A DNA stretch of 64,000 bases from Mycolicibacterium moriokaense (GCF_003347205.1 NZ_QQBJ01000006.1:186001-250000), one strand, 5' to 3'. Shown: positions 27,177 to 35,833, numbered from the stretch's first letter. Translations and numbers: made by a program. Notes: generated from the sequence alone by a model not told the origin.

Positions 27177-28790
27177 GTGACCGATTGGGACAACGAAGTC
27201 GACGTCGTCGTGCTGGGCAGCGGCGGCGCCGGTCTGACGGCCGCGCTGTCGGCAGCGGCGAACGGCGCGTCGGTGGCGGTCTACGAGAAGGCGGCGACGA
27301 TCGGTGGCACCACCGCGGTGTCGGGCGGAATCGTGTGGATACCCGCGCATCGCCGCTCGCCCGACGGTGAACTGACCGAGGCCGACGCGCTGAGGTACCT
27401 CGACGCGCAGTCGCTGGGGGTGATGGATCACGACCTCGTCGAGACGTTCGTGCACACCGGCCCGAAAATGCTCGACTTCGTGGAGCAGCACAGCGAACTG
27501 CAGTTCGAGATCGCCGAGGGATTCCCGGACTACAAGCCCGAACTGCCCGGCGGGCGGCCCACCGGCGGCCGCTCGCTGAACGCCAAGCCGTTCGACCTGG
27601 CTCGGCTCGGCGCCTGGAAGGACCGGATCATGTCCTTTCCCGCCGATTTCAGCAATGTCGGTATCGACGCCGAGACGCGGGCGCGCATCCACGCCGCCGT
27701 CGACAGCGAAGCCGGTGACTACTGTGTGGCGGGCACCGCGCTGATCGCCGGGTTGTTGAAGGGCTTGCTCGATCTGGGCGTGACGCCTCACACCGAGGCC
27801 AGGGCGCTGGAGCTGATCGCGGCCGACGGCGCCATCGTCGGCGTGCGAATCGCGGATCAGGGCAACGACCTTCGCGTCCGGGCCCGTGCCGGCGTGGTGC
27901 TGGGCACCGGCGGCTTCGAATGGGACGACGCGCTGGTCGAGGCGTTCCTGCGCGGGCCGATGCGCGGGCCGGTGTCGCCGCCGAACAACACCGGCGACGG
28001 TCTGCGGATGGCGATGGCGCACGGCGCCGACCTGGCGAACATGGGCGAAGCATGGTGGGTGCCCATCATCCAGATTCCCGGCGACACCTTCGAGGGCAAG
28101 CCGCGCAGCCGAAGCGTGCGGCTGGAACGCACCCGGCCGCGGAGCATCATCGTGAACCGCGCGGGCAAGCGATTCCTCAACGAGGCAGGCGAATACAACT
28201 CGATGGCGGGTCCGTTCCACCATCTCGACCCGCGCCACGGATACATCAACGATCCGGCGTGGATCGTCTTCGACGATCAGCACCTCAAACGCTACGGGTT
28301 CCTGGGGGTGGATCCCGACGGGCCCGTGCCGCCATGGTTCTGCCGGTCGCGCGACCTCGCCGAACTGGGCGAGAAGACCGGCATCGACGCCGAGGGCCTG
28401 GCCCGCACGCTGGACGCGTGGAACGAGCACGTGGCCAACGAGCACGATCCCGACTTCGACCGCGGGTCAAGTGCGTACGACGGCTACTGGGGCGACAACG
28501 ACGCCGAGACGACCGCCGGCAAGACCCTCGGGCCCATCGACACGCCGCCGTATTACGCAGTGCCGGTGTCGGTGGGCGCCATGGGCACCAAAGGTGGGCC
28601 CCGCACCGACCGCGACGGCCGCGTGCTGCACGTCAGCGGCCGACCCATCCCGGGGCTGTACGCCGCAGGCAACGCGATGGCGGGCGCGACCGGCAAGGCT
28701 TATGGCGGAGCTGGCGGGACGATCGGCCCCGCAATGGTTTTCGGCTACCGTGCCGGCCACGCGGCGGCGACGGGCAAGCCGGTCAGCTAA
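27177..28790 (+). CDS. FAD-dependent 3-ketosteroid delta1-dehydrogenase-like protein
   Basis: A 537-residue paralogue of the 21.1-22.9 kb gene product. It has VVVLGSGGAGLTAALSA, then YEKAATIGGTTAVSGGIVWIP, and the C-terminal GLYAAGNAMAGATGKAYGGAG FAD loop. It would dehydrogenate a cyclic ketone or a CoA-linked ring. The GTG start at 27177 has GAAAGGG upstream. It is expressed with the IclR gene and opposed to the mhp-like operon, so two ring dehydrogenases serve the same pathway, perhaps on different rings or at different steps. Confidence 0.87.
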   Translation: MTDWDNEVDVVVLGSGGAGLTAALSAAANGASVAVYEKAATIGGTTAVSGGIVWIPAHRRSPDGELTEADALRYLDAQSLGVMDHDLVETFVHTGPKMLDFVEQHSELQFEIAEGFPDYKPELPGGRPTGGRSLNAKPFDLARLGAWKDRIMSFPADFSNVGIDAETRARIHAAVDSEAGDYCVAGTALIAGLLKGLLDLGVTPHTEARALELIAADGAIVGVRIADQGNDLRVRARAGVVLGTGGFEWDDALVEAFLRGPMRGPVSPPNNTGDGLRMAMAHGADLANMGEAWWVPIIQIPGDTFEGKPRSRSVRLERTRPRSIIVNRAGKRFLNEAGEYNSMAGPFHHLDPRHGYINDPAWIVFDDQHLKRYGFLGVDPDGPVPPWFCRSRDLAELGEKTGIDAEGLARTLDAWNEHVANEHDPDFDRGSSAYDGYWGDNDAETTAGKTLGPIDTPPYYAVPVSVGAMGTKGGPRTDRDGRVLHVSGRPIPGLYAAGNAMAGATGKAYGGAGGTIGPAMVFGYRAGHAAATGKPVS

Positions 28791-28808
28791 GCCGGTCAAC
28801 CCTCGCCG

Positions 28809-30041
28809 CTACGGCTTCGCGCGAACCGGAACGTTGCACCAGCCCAGCACGTTGGTCATGTGCACGCGCTGCAGGCCGGACCGGTCGATGTCGTAGCGCG
28901 GGATCAGGTCGAGCAGCGTGTCCAGCGCCATCCGGCCTTCCATTCTGGCCAGCGCGGCGCCCAGGCAGCTGTGGATGCCGTAGCCGAAGTTCAGGTTGTA
29001 GCCGACCTTTCGCTCACGGTCGATGTCGAATCGGTCGGCGTCGGGGAAGAACCGCTCGTCGCGGCTGGCCGCGCCGTTGATGAGCATGACGACCTGGTTC
29101 GCCGGGATCGTCGTGCCGTGCAACGTCACATCGCGCGTCGTGGTGCGGATCTGGTACTGCGACGGCCCTTCGTAGCGCAGCAGTTCCTCGAACGCGGCCG
29201 GGATCTTGTCGCGGTTCTCCCGAAGGTGCTGCCACTGCTCGGGGTTGTCGGCGAACACCACGACCGCGTTGCCGACGAGCTTGGTGACCGTTTCGGCGCC
29301 CGCCCCGCCCAGCATTGTGCAGAACCCGGTGATCTCGATGTCGTCGAGCCGCCTGACCTCCCCGTCCTCGACGACCTCGGCCGCGATCAACCCACTGATC
29401 ATGTCGTCCTGCGGTTCGGCGCGCCGCTGCTGGATCAGGTCGTAATAGTAGGCGGCGGACTTGAAGATCGCGTCCATGCCCTCTTCGGACATCCCCGCGC
29501 CCTCGCGCTCCAATCCCTTGTCCAGCCACAGCCGCAACTGCTGCCTGTCCTCGACGGGCACGCCGAGCATCGCCGTGATGATCTCCACCGGGAACAGCGC
29601 GGCGAAGTCGGCGACCGCGTCGAACGACGACGGGTCGAGCGGGCTGACGAACTTGTCGATCGTCTCCCGGACGGTGGATTCCAGTTTGGTGACCGCCCGC
29701 GGCGTGAAGACCCGATTCACCAATTTCCGCATCCGCTCGTGTTCGGGCGGGTCGAGGCTGATGACGATCTTGCCCATCGGGCTGTCGGTGTTCCCCTCGA
29801 GCGCGGCTTTGGCGATCTCGAGCGTGACGCCCTTGGCCGACGAGAAGGTCTCGTGGTCCCTGATCGCGGCGGACACGTCGTCGTAGCGAGTCAGCGCCCA
29901 GAAGTCGTACTTCTGGCTGTAGTACACCGGCGCTTCGTCGCGCATCCGGCGGTACGTCTCGAATGGCATGTCGAAGTAGTCGTCCGAGTACGGGTCGAAG
30001 ACGACAGGGCCACCGGAAACAGTTGAACTCGTTACGCTCAC
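28809..30041 (-). CDS. cytochrome P450
   Basis: A 410-residue P450 with I-helix GGAGAETVTKL, K-helix EELLRYEGP and heme loop FGYGIHSCLGAALARMEGR. The GTG start at 30041 follows GGAGCGA. It is the third gene of the thiolase and MeaB run on this strand, 38 bases after MeaB. No ferredoxin is adjacent; the 2Fe-2S ferredoxin at 44.8 kb or the 3Fe-4S one at 14 kb could serve it. The substrate is unknown. Confidence 0.92.
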   Translation of the reverse strand: MSVTSSTVSGGPVVFDPYSDDYFDMPFETYRRMRDEAPVYYSQKYDFWALTRYDDVSAAIRDHETFSSAKGVTLEIAKAALEGNTDSPMGKIVISLDPPEHERMRKLVNRVFTPRAVTKLESTVRETIDKFVSPLDPSSFDAVADFAALFPVEIITAMLGVPVEDRQQLRLWLDKGLEREGAGMSEEGMDAIFKSAAYYYDLIQQRRAEPQDDMISGLIAAEVVEDGEVRRLDDIEITGFCTMLGGAGAETVTKLVGNAVVVFADNPEQWQHLRENRDKIPAAFEELLRYEGPSQYQIRTTTRDVTLHGTTIPANQVVMLINGAASRDERFFPDADRFDIDRERKVGYNLNFGYGIHSCLGAALARMEGRMALDTLLDLIPRYDIDRSGLQRVHMTNVLGWCNVPVRAKP

Positions 30042-30079
30042 AGCTTCGCTCCGTTCGGTTGTCTCAGATGTGTACCAGT

Positions 30080-30955
30080 TCAGGGCTCTACCGGGACGGC
30101 GAACAGCTGTTCGGCCGCGGTATACGGGTCGGACCGGCCGTCGGCGACCATCTCCGCAAGACGGTCCAGGTCGGCGTGCGCGCGCAGCCGCGTCTGGGCC
30201 AGCGACAGGATCTGCGCGCGGGCGCGCGCGGTGCGGCGTTCGCGGCTGTCCGCCCTGGCGTGCGCCTCGATGGCTTCCACCAGCGCCGGAATGCCTTCGC
30301 CTTGTGCAGCAACGAGTTTCAGGATCGGCGCCTTGGTCTCCGCGCGCAGGTCGCGGACGGTCTGGTCGGCGCCCTCGCGGTCGGCCTTGTTCACCACGAC
30401 GATGTCAGCGACTTCGAGCAGGCCGGCCTTTGCGGCCTGAACCGCATCTCCCGCACCGGGATTCAGCACCACGATGGTCGGGTCGGCGATCGCGGCGATC
30501 TCTATTTCGGACTGCCCGACGCCGACGGTCTCCGCCACGATCAGGTCGTAGGACAGCGCCGCGAGCAGCCGGGTGGCCGCGGGGACCGCTGCAGCCAGGC
30601 CGCCGAGGTGACCGCGGGTGGCCACCGAGCGGATCAGCACGTCGGGATCGTCGATGTGGGCCGCCATCCGGATGCGGTCGCCGAGCAGCGCGCCGCCGCT
30701 GTACGGCGAGGAGGGGTCGACGGCCAGCACGGCGACCCGAAGACCCTGCGCGCGGTAGGCGCTGACCAGGGCGGCGACCGTCGTCGACTTGCCCGCCCCC
30801 GGAGGGCCGGTCACCCCCACGATGCGCGGCGGGGCCGTCGCGGGCAGCGCGTCGAGCACGTCGGCCCGGCGGCTGCCCTCGACCAGGCTCAGCAACCGAC
30901 CGGCCGCTCGGGTGTTCCCGTTGCGTGCCGCCGCGATGAGCTCGTCGATGGTCAT
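30080..30955 (-). CDS. MeaB/ArgK-like GTPase, B12-dependent mutase chaperone
   Basis: A 291-residue G3E GTPase. The Walker A is GPPGAGKST at about residues 50-58, then AVDPSSPYSGGALLGDRIRM, ETVGVGQSE and the NKAD base-recognition motif. MeaB-type proteins gate cobalamin loading and protect methylmalonyl-CoA mutase-type enzymes from inactivation. The split mutase at 47.2-49.2 kb belongs to the same putative regulon and is the likely partner. The gene begins 14 bases after the thiolase stop. Confidence 0.9.
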   Translation of the reverse strand: MTIDELIAAARNGNTRAAGRLLSLVEGSRRADVLDALPATAPPRIVGVTGPPGAGKSTTVAALVSAYRAQGLRVAVLAVDPSSPYSGGALLGDRIRMAAHIDDPDVLIRSVATRGHLGGLAAAVPAATRLLAALSYDLIVAETVGVGQSEIEIAAIADPTIVVLNPGAGDAVQAAKAGLLEVADIVVVNKADREGADQTVRDLRAETKAPILKLVAAQGEGIPALVEAIEAHARADSRERRTARARAQILSLAQTRLRAHADLDRLAEMVADGRSDPYTAAEQLFAVPVEP

Positions 30956-30969
30956 CTTGAAATGATCGC

Positions 30970-32109
30970 CTATGCCGTCGGGACCTCGATGACGGTCGCC
31001 GATCCCATTCCGCCGCCCGCACACATGGCGGCCACCCCGATTCCGCCGCCGCGCCTGCGCAGTTCGTGCACCAGGGTGACGAGCATGCGGGCGCCCGTCG
31101 CGGCCACCGGGTGACCCAGCGAGCAGCCGCTGCCGCTGACGTTGACCAGTTCGGGATCGATGTCGAGGAGCTTGACCGTCGCCACGCACATCGACGCGAA
31201 CGCCTCGTTGATCTCGAAGAGGTCGACGTCCGACAGCGAAAGGCGGGCGCGGGCAAGGGCTTTGGGGATGGCTTCCACGGGGGCCAGTCCGGTGGACGCC
31301 GGATCGACGCCCACCGACGCCCACGCCTTGACGGTCGCCAGCGCGGGCAGCCCGAGCCGGTCGCTGGCCACGGCGAGCACCGCGGCCCCGTCGTTCGCGC
31401 CGCACGCGTTGCCCGCGGTGATCGAGAAGCCCTCGATCTCGGGGTGCAGCGGCTTCAGCGCGGCGAGTCGCTCGATGCTGGTGTCGCGGCGCGGATGCTC
31501 GTCGACCTCGAACAGCCCGTGCGGCGTGTCGATCGGCACGATCTCTTCCTTGAACCGGCCCTCATCGATGGCCGCGATCGCCTTGCGGTGCGACCCGAGC
31601 GCCCATTCGTCCATCTCTTCGCGACTGACACCGGCCTTGACGGCGGCGTTCCAGCCGACGGTGATCGACATGTCCATGTTGGGCGCGTCCGGACGGTCGG
31701 GATGCGTCGGCGGGAACCAGTCGACCATCTCGTCACCGGACTTGCGCTTGAACCGCGGCGACGTCGACGCCGAATTGACCCCACCCGCGATGATCAGTTG
31801 GTCCATGCCCGCGCTGATGCTGGCCGCCGCACTCTGCACAGCGGCCTGACCCGCGGCGCAGTGCCGGTTCAGCGCGAGGCCCGGCACCGACGGCAGCCCG
31901 GCGGTGATGGCCGCGTGACGGGCCACGACGCCTCCGCCGTAGAGGCCCTCGCCCAGGATGATGTCGTCGACCGTGCTGCCGTCGAGGTCGGCGGCGGCGG
32001 CACCGACCACGTGCTCGGCGAGTTGGTAGGCATCGGTGTCGCGCAGCGTGCCCTTCATTGCGGTGCCGATCGGCGTGCGCAGTGCGGACACGATGACGGC
32101 TTCTGGCAT
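30970..32109 (-). CDS. thiolase family protein (acetyl-CoA C-acyltransferase)
   Basis: A 379-residue thiolase with nucleophilic Cys84 (NRHCAAG), the NACGANDGAA loop, NEAFA, the GHP histidine (GSGCSLGHPVAATGARM) and the C-terminal catalytic Cys in CAGGGMGSA. All catalytic residues for thiolytic cleavage of a 3-ketoacyl-CoA are present. The start is ATG 32109. It is divergent from an SDR gene at 32186 with the perfect operator site C between them. Confidence 0.93.
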   Translation of the reverse strand: MPEAVIVSALRTPIGTAMKGTLRDTDAYQLAEHVVGAAAADLDGSTVDDIILGEGLYGGGVVARHAAITAGLPSVPGLALNRHCAAGQAAVQSAAASISAGMDQLIIAGGVNSASTSPRFKRKSGDEMVDWFPPTHPDRPDAPNMDMSITVGWNAAVKAGVSREEMDEWALGSHRKAIAAIDEGRFKEEIVPIDTPHGLFEVDEHPRRDTSIERLAALKPLHPEIEGFSITAGNACGANDGAAVLAVASDRLGLPALATVKAWASVGVDPASTGLAPVEAIPKALARARLSLSDVDLFEINEAFASMCVATVKLLDIDPELVNVSGSGCSLGHPVAATGARMLVTLVHELRRRGGGIGVAAMCAGGGMGSATVIEVPTA

Positions 32110-32133
32110 GAGGCGACTCCGTTCGATCGTCGT

Positions 32134-32161
32134 GAGAATGCTATTCTCTCTGATCGAGAGT
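32134..32161. promoter_or_regulatory. operator site C of the GAGAAT regulon (perfect palindrome)
   Basis: GAGAAT, GCT, ATTCTC, 7 bases, GAGAGT. It sits in the divergent promoter of the thiolase operon and the SDR pair. The third half-site is in direct orientation to the first, as in all six copies. Confidence 0.7.
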
Positions 32162-32185
32162 GCCAGTTGCAAGAAGGGGAACCAT

Positions 32186-32950
32186 ATGCAAATCGCCGGT
32201 AGCTCCGCGATCGTGGTCGGTGGCGCAGGCGGCCTTGGCGAGGCGACCGTGCGCAGGTTGCACGGCGCCGGCGCCAAAGTGGTGGTCGCCGACCTCGCCG
32301 ACGACAAGGGCAAGGCGCTGGAGAGCGAGTTGGGTGTGCGCTACGTGCCCACCGACGCCACCTCCGAGGAGTCCGTCAACGCCGCGATCGCCGAGGCGGT
32401 GGCGCTGGCGCCGCTGCGGATCTCCGTCGACACACACGGCGGCCCGGCCAGTGGCGGCCGGCTCATCGGCAAGGACGGTTCCCCGCTGGACCTGGACGGG
32501 TTCAAGAAGACCATCGAGTTCTATCTGACGGCGGTGTTCAACGTGATGCGGCTGTCGGCCGCGGCGATCGCGAAGTCCGAACCGCTGGAGGAGGGCGGCC
32601 GCGGCGCCATCGTCAACACCGCGTCGATCGCCGGCTACGAGGGCCAGATCGGCCAGCTTCCCTACTCGGCGGCCAAGGGCGGCGTGCTCGGCATGACGCT
32701 GGTCGCCGCGCGCGACCTGTCGCCGCTCGGCATCCGCGTCAACACGATCGCGCCGGGCACCATCAACACTCCCGCATACGGGAAGGCCGCCGACTCGCTC
32801 GAGCAGTACTGGGGCCCGCAGGTGCCGTTCCCGAAGCGGATGGGCCGGTCCACCGAGTACGCCCAGTTGGCGCAGAGCATCATCGAGAACGACTACCTCA
32901 ACGGCGAGATCATTCGCCTCGACGGAGCGCTGCGCTTCCCTCCGAAGTGA
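32186..32950 (+). CDS. SDR family 3-hydroxyacyl-CoA dehydrogenase-like protein
   Basis: A 254-residue SDR. It has GGAGGLGEATVRRL at the cofactor site, the long NTASIAGYEGQIGQLPYSAAKGG active-site region and NTIAPGTINTPAYG. This arrangement matches type 10 17-beta-hydroxysteroid / 3-hydroxy-2-methylbutyryl-CoA dehydrogenases, which act on hydroxyacyl-CoAs. The start is ATG 32186 after AAGAAGGGGA. It is opposite the thiolase, so the two could carry out the last two steps of a beta-oxidation round. It is coupled to the next SDR by a GTGA overlap. Confidence 0.88.
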   Translation: MQIAGSSAIVVGGAGGLGEATVRRLHGAGAKVVVADLADDKGKALESELGVRYVPTDATSEESVNAAIAEAVALAPLRISVDTHGGPASGGRLIGKDGSPLDLDGFKKTIEFYLTAVFNVMRLSAAAIAKSEPLEEGGRGAIVNTASIAGYEGQIGQLPYSAAKGGVLGMTLVAARDLSPLGIRVNTIAPGTINTPAYGKAADSLEQYWGPQVPFPKRMGRSTEYAQLAQSIIENDYLNGEIIRLDGALRFPPK

Positions 32951-33699
32951 GCCCAGAAGTGAGCACCCCGCTCGCAGGCAAGGTCGCGTTCGTCGCCGGT
33001 GCCAGTCGCGGCATCGGCGCTACGATCGCGACGGCGCTGGCACACGCGGGCGCGGCAGTCGCCGTCGCGGCGCGCTCCGAGGACGCGGGCAAGCTGCCCG
33101 GGACCATTCACTCTGTCGCCGAGGGCATTTCGTCGTCGGGTGGGCGTGCGCTGGCCGTGCCGTGCGACGTCACCAAGGAGGATTCGGTAGCCGCGGCGGT
33201 GGCGGCGACGGTCGGCGAGTTCGGCGGGATCGACATTCTGGTCGCGAATGCCGGTGTGCTGTGGCTCGGGCCCATCGAGTCGACCCCGCTCAAGCGCTGG
33301 CAGCTGTGCCTGGACGTCAACCTCACCGGCGTGTTCCTGGTGACCAAGGCGGTCATCCCGCACGTCCGGGCGCGCGGCGGCGGGTCGTTGATGGCGATCA
33401 CCACCACCGGCGTCGCGATGGACGGGGCCAACGCCTACTGGGTGTCCAAGGCCGCCGTCGAGCGGTTGTATCTGGGGCTGGCCACCGACCTGAAACCCGA
33501 CAACATCGCGGTCAACTGCCTGAGCCCGTCGCGCGTGGTGCTGACCGAGGGCTGGCAGGCCGGCGGGGCCGGGATGGAGATTCCGCCGGAGATGGTCGAA
33601 CCGCCACAGGCGATGGCCGACGCGGCTGTGCTTCTGGCGCAACAGGATGCGAGCGGCACCACCGCCACCATCCAGCGCAGCGAGTCCCTCACCCTCTAG
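32947..33699 (+). CDS. SDR family oxidoreductase
   Basis: A 250-residue classical SDR: GASRGIGATIATAL (motif at 18-24), NAGV, catalytic YWVSK. The end is unlike FabG and lacks the TGQ-x-DGG block. The GTG start at 32947 overlaps the previous stop, and GTG 32959 is an alternative. The mid region resembles ketoreductases of the HSDL2 group. The substrate is unknown. A CTAGGG-G-CCCTAG palindrome spans its stop codon. Confidence 0.83.
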   Translation: MSPEVSTPLAGKVAFVAGASRGIGATIATALAHAGAAVAVAARSEDAGKLPGTIHSVAEGISSSGGRALAVPCDVTKEDSVAAAVAATVGEFGGIDILVANAGVLWLGPIESTPLKRWQLCLDVNLTGVFLVTKAVIPHVRARGGGSLMAITTTGVAMDGANAYWVSKAAVERLYLGLATDLKPDNIAVNCLSPSRVVLTEGWQAGGAGMEIPPEMVEPPQAMADAAVLLAQQDASGTTATIQRSESLTL

Positions 33700-33713
33700 G
33701 GGCCCTAGCCGCA

Positions 33714-33777
33714 CCGCGAGCGTGCGTGTCTGCGCACGACACGCCGCAAAATCTCGTACAAACGCGCACGCTCGCGG
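33714..33777. repeat. short palindromic interspersed element, copy 1
   Basis: Imperfect inverted arms of 15 bases (CCGCGAGCGTGCGTG / CGCGCACGCTCGCGG, one mismatch) around a 34-base centre containing CACGACACGCCGCAAAAT. The same left half recurs, inverted, at 40.6 kb with two differences over about 37 bases. It lies in the 101-base gap between an SDR gene and a VOC gene. Confidence 0.7.
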
Positions 33778-33800
33778 CGCGCTAGGTGCACTCTGACCGC

Positions 33801-34241
33801 ATGCCCGAGCTCATCGGCTTTTCACACATCGACCTGACGGTCACCGATCGTGAACGCGCGACTGCGTGGTGGCGGGAGGTGATGGGCTTCACGCTGGTCC
33901 ACCGACACCAGGACACGACATTTGACGCCAACGCGATGGTTCACCCGTCCGGTGCGGTCGTGGATGTCATGACCCACCATTCGACCGCATCGTCGGACGC
34001 CTTTGACGAACGGCGGGTCGGGCTCGACCATTTGTCGTTCCGCGTTGCCGACGCCGAGGAACTGGACCGCTGGGTGGCGCATCTAGACGCCAAAGGCGTT
34101 GCACACAGCGGGATCATCGACACCGGCTTCGGGCCAACCGTGGTCTTCCGTGATCCCGACCAGATCCAGCTCGAGCTGTATATCCATCCGAACCTGGACG
34201 ACCCGGCACTGACTGAAGGAGCCTTGCGCCGCAGTCAGTAG
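33801..34241 (+). CDS. VOC family protein (glyoxalase/dioxygenase-like)
   Basis: A 146-residue single vicinal-oxygen-chelate protein with paired beta-alpha-beta-beta-beta modules: FSHIDLTVTDRERATAWWREVMGF and later GLDHLSFRVADAEELDRWVAHL, ending in RDPDQIQLELYIHP. The His (FSHIDL), the second-module His and the Glu near the end (LELY) are in the expected metal-ligand places. It could be a small dioxygenase, an epimerase or a binding protein. I use ATG 33801; GTG 33786 is possible. The palindromic element separates it from the SDR pair. Confidence 0.82.
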   Translation: MPELIGFSHIDLTVTDRERATAWWREVMGFTLVHRHQDTTFDANAMVHPSGAVVDVMTHHSTASSDAFDERRVGLDHLSFRVADAEELDRWVAHLDAKGVAHSGIIDTGFGPTVVFRDPDQIQLELYIHPNLDDPALTEGALRRSQ

Positions 34242-34257
34242 GGATGTCGAGGTACCG

Positions 34258-35319
34258 CTAGAGGTCCAAAGTCGCCAGCCGGGCCGCTGCGGCCGCACGT
34301 GCCGACTTCCCGCCGATACCGAGTTTGGCGTAGCAGTTCGAAAGGTGCCGTTCTACTGTTCGCACACTCAGATGCATGGCGGCTGCGATCGAATCGTTAT
34401 CCCTGCCTTGAGCGATGAAGCGGAGCACCTCGATTTCGCGGTCGGTGAGCCGCGCACTGTCGAATGACGGCTTGGAGTGGTTTCGGGGCAGGAAGCTTCG
34501 CAGCTGTGCCCGAAACTCGGTCCAGGCCGGTTCGTCCTCGAGCAGGATGTGGTTGGCACTGTCGAGAGGGACGAACTTCGCGCCCGGAATCAGCGACGCG
34601 AGGGTGCGTCCCGCGTCGAATGGGACCACCGCATCGTTCCGGGCGTGCAGCACCAGCGTCGGAACCTTTACCGCTCCCGCCAGATCGCTCACGTCGATGC
34701 CGTACCGGACCGCACGAGATCGGGCCGCGTGCTCACCGGAACACGATGCTCGCTGAAGTTCGTCGAACCACGCTGTCTGCGCATCCGACCCGCCCGGAAT
34801 GAACAGCGTGGTGAAAACGCGCCGGAATGCCGGGTTCGCCTTGCCCCAACCCAGCCGGGTCAGCGAGACGAGCATCTCTGCTTCCTCCCGCGCCTCCGGT
34901 GTCGGATCGCGGGCGATTCGGCCCTGTGCGTAGGTGCCGTAAAGCACCAATTCGGAAACCCGATCCGGATGACGAGCGGCATAGGCGATCGCCACTGGAC
35001 CGCCCCCGCTGGCGCCGAACAAGCTGAACCGTTCCGCGCCGGCGGCAGCTACCACAGCCTCGAGGTCGTCGACCCACTTCTCAAGCGAAAGAGTTGGGTA
35101 CTCCCGGTCGGACAGGCCACATCCGCGTTCGTCGTATCGGACGAGGGTGTGCTCCTCGCTCAGGAACTGCACCCAATGACGCCAGACCGGCGACGTCCAG
35201 TCGCGCTCGAGGTGGGTCATCCAGTGGCCCGCCTTGACCACCACCGGGCCGTGTCCGCTCGCGGCGTAAGCGAGCCGCACGCCGTCCTGCGCGGCGCAGA
35301 ACCGCAGTTCCTGGCGCAC
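34258..35319 (-). CDS. alpha/beta hydrolase fused to LuxR-type HTH domain
   Basis: A 353-residue two-domain protein. Residues 1 to about 275 are an alpha/beta hydrolase with nucleophile Ser104 in FGASGGG, an Asp in LHARNDAVVP and a late His in SANHILLED, so the triad looks intact. Residues of about 290-345 are a LuxR/NarL DNA-binding domain (RLTDREIEVLRFIAQG, then SVRTVERHLSNCYAKLG). It may sense an ester- or acyl-type ligand bound or hydrolysed in the active site. It is divergent from the OsmC/monooxygenase operon, separated by a 514-base spacer. The start is GTG. Confidence 0.86.
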   Translation of the reverse strand: MRQELRFCAAQDGVRLAYAASGHGPVVVKAGHWMTHLERDWTSPVWRHWVQFLSEEHTLVRYDERGCGLSDREYPTLSLEKWVDDLEAVVAAAGAERFSLFGASGGGPVAIAYAARHPDRVSELVLYGTYAQGRIARDPTPEAREEAEMLVSLTRLGWGKANPAFRRVFTTLFIPGGSDAQTAWFDELQRASCSGEHAARSRAVRYGIDVSDLAGAVKVPTLVLHARNDAVVPFDAGRTLASLIPGAKFVPLDSANHILLEDEPAWTEFRAQLRSFLPRNHSKPSFDSARLTDREIEVLRFIAQGRDNDSIAAAMHLSVRTVERHLSNCYAKLGIGGKSARAAAAARLATLDL

Positions 35320-35501
35320 GGGAACAATCTACGTGCGCGCCGACACGTTCGTCAGCCCAAATTGGGTAGTAGCACCGATGCCGTCCGAGACGCCCGTTCC
35401 TATCGTTTTCGCGCATGGACGGATGGTGCTCTGCGGATATAGGCGTCGCTGTCACGCATGACAACCACGAAGACATGGGTGGTTTGGCGGGCGTGAGCAA
35501 T

Positions 35502-35520
35502 ATGGGGAACGCCTCCCCAT
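35502..35520. other. stem-loop ATGGGGA-ACGCC-TCCCCAT
   Basis: A perfect 7-bp inverted repeat with a 5-base loop in the spacer upstream of the OsmC operon. No T-run follows, so a classical intrinsic terminator is unlikely. It could be a leader hairpin or a protein site. Confidence 0.45.
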
Positions 35521-35729
35521 GTATCACAGGCATCGATGACCGAACGTGGAATTGCCCGCCCAACCCGACGGGTCACACCACACGATCGGGAGTATTGGCG
35601 ATGTTCCGTCGAACGACGACCGAATCCGGTGAACAGAAAGATTGGGGCAGATGCCTCACGCGCCGTGGTGCCCGTCCAGTCGACCATTGGGCGTGGCACT
35701 TCGATCAGCCGGCACAGACGCCGGAATCG

Positions 35730-35767
35730 GTGTCTGACACCAAAGCAGGTATCTGACACCAAAGCAG
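35730..35767. repeat. 19-bp tandem direct repeat upstream of the OsmC operon
   Basis: Two adjacent 19-base units that share TCTGACACCAAAGCAG and differ only at the third base. The first unit begins with the 11-base palindrome GTGTCTGACAC. It ends 66 bases before the OsmC start codon, where an activator or repressor site would be expected. Confidence 0.6.
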
Positions 35768-35833
35768 TTGAGCACCAACTCAATCCCGTAGCCGGACGCT
35801 CAACCAGTCCGGTGCCCCAGAAAGGAAACACTC

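Larger units (their letters stand above)
35320..35833. other. 514-base intergenic regulatory spacer
   Basis: No convincing gene: the open frames here have unfamiliar composition and no family motifs. The spacer holds a perfect 7-bp stem-loop at 35502-35520 and a 19-bp tandem repeat at 35730-35767. Its length suggests complex control of the OsmC operon by the divergent LuxR-fusion protein or another regulator. Confidence 0.5.

Noticed and set aside
21100-28790. Calling the two FAD proteins true 3-ketosteroid delta1-dehydrogenases (kstD)
   Set aside because: The FAD-site signatures fit, but substrate residues cannot be judged by eye and the operon contains mhp-type rather than hsa-type genes, so only 'KstD-like' is claimed.
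35400-35831. Overlapping open frames on both strands of the OsmC spacer
   Set aside because: No recognisable motif or good ribosome site, and the frames cross the tandem repeat and hairpin. Treated as non-coding regulatory DNA.
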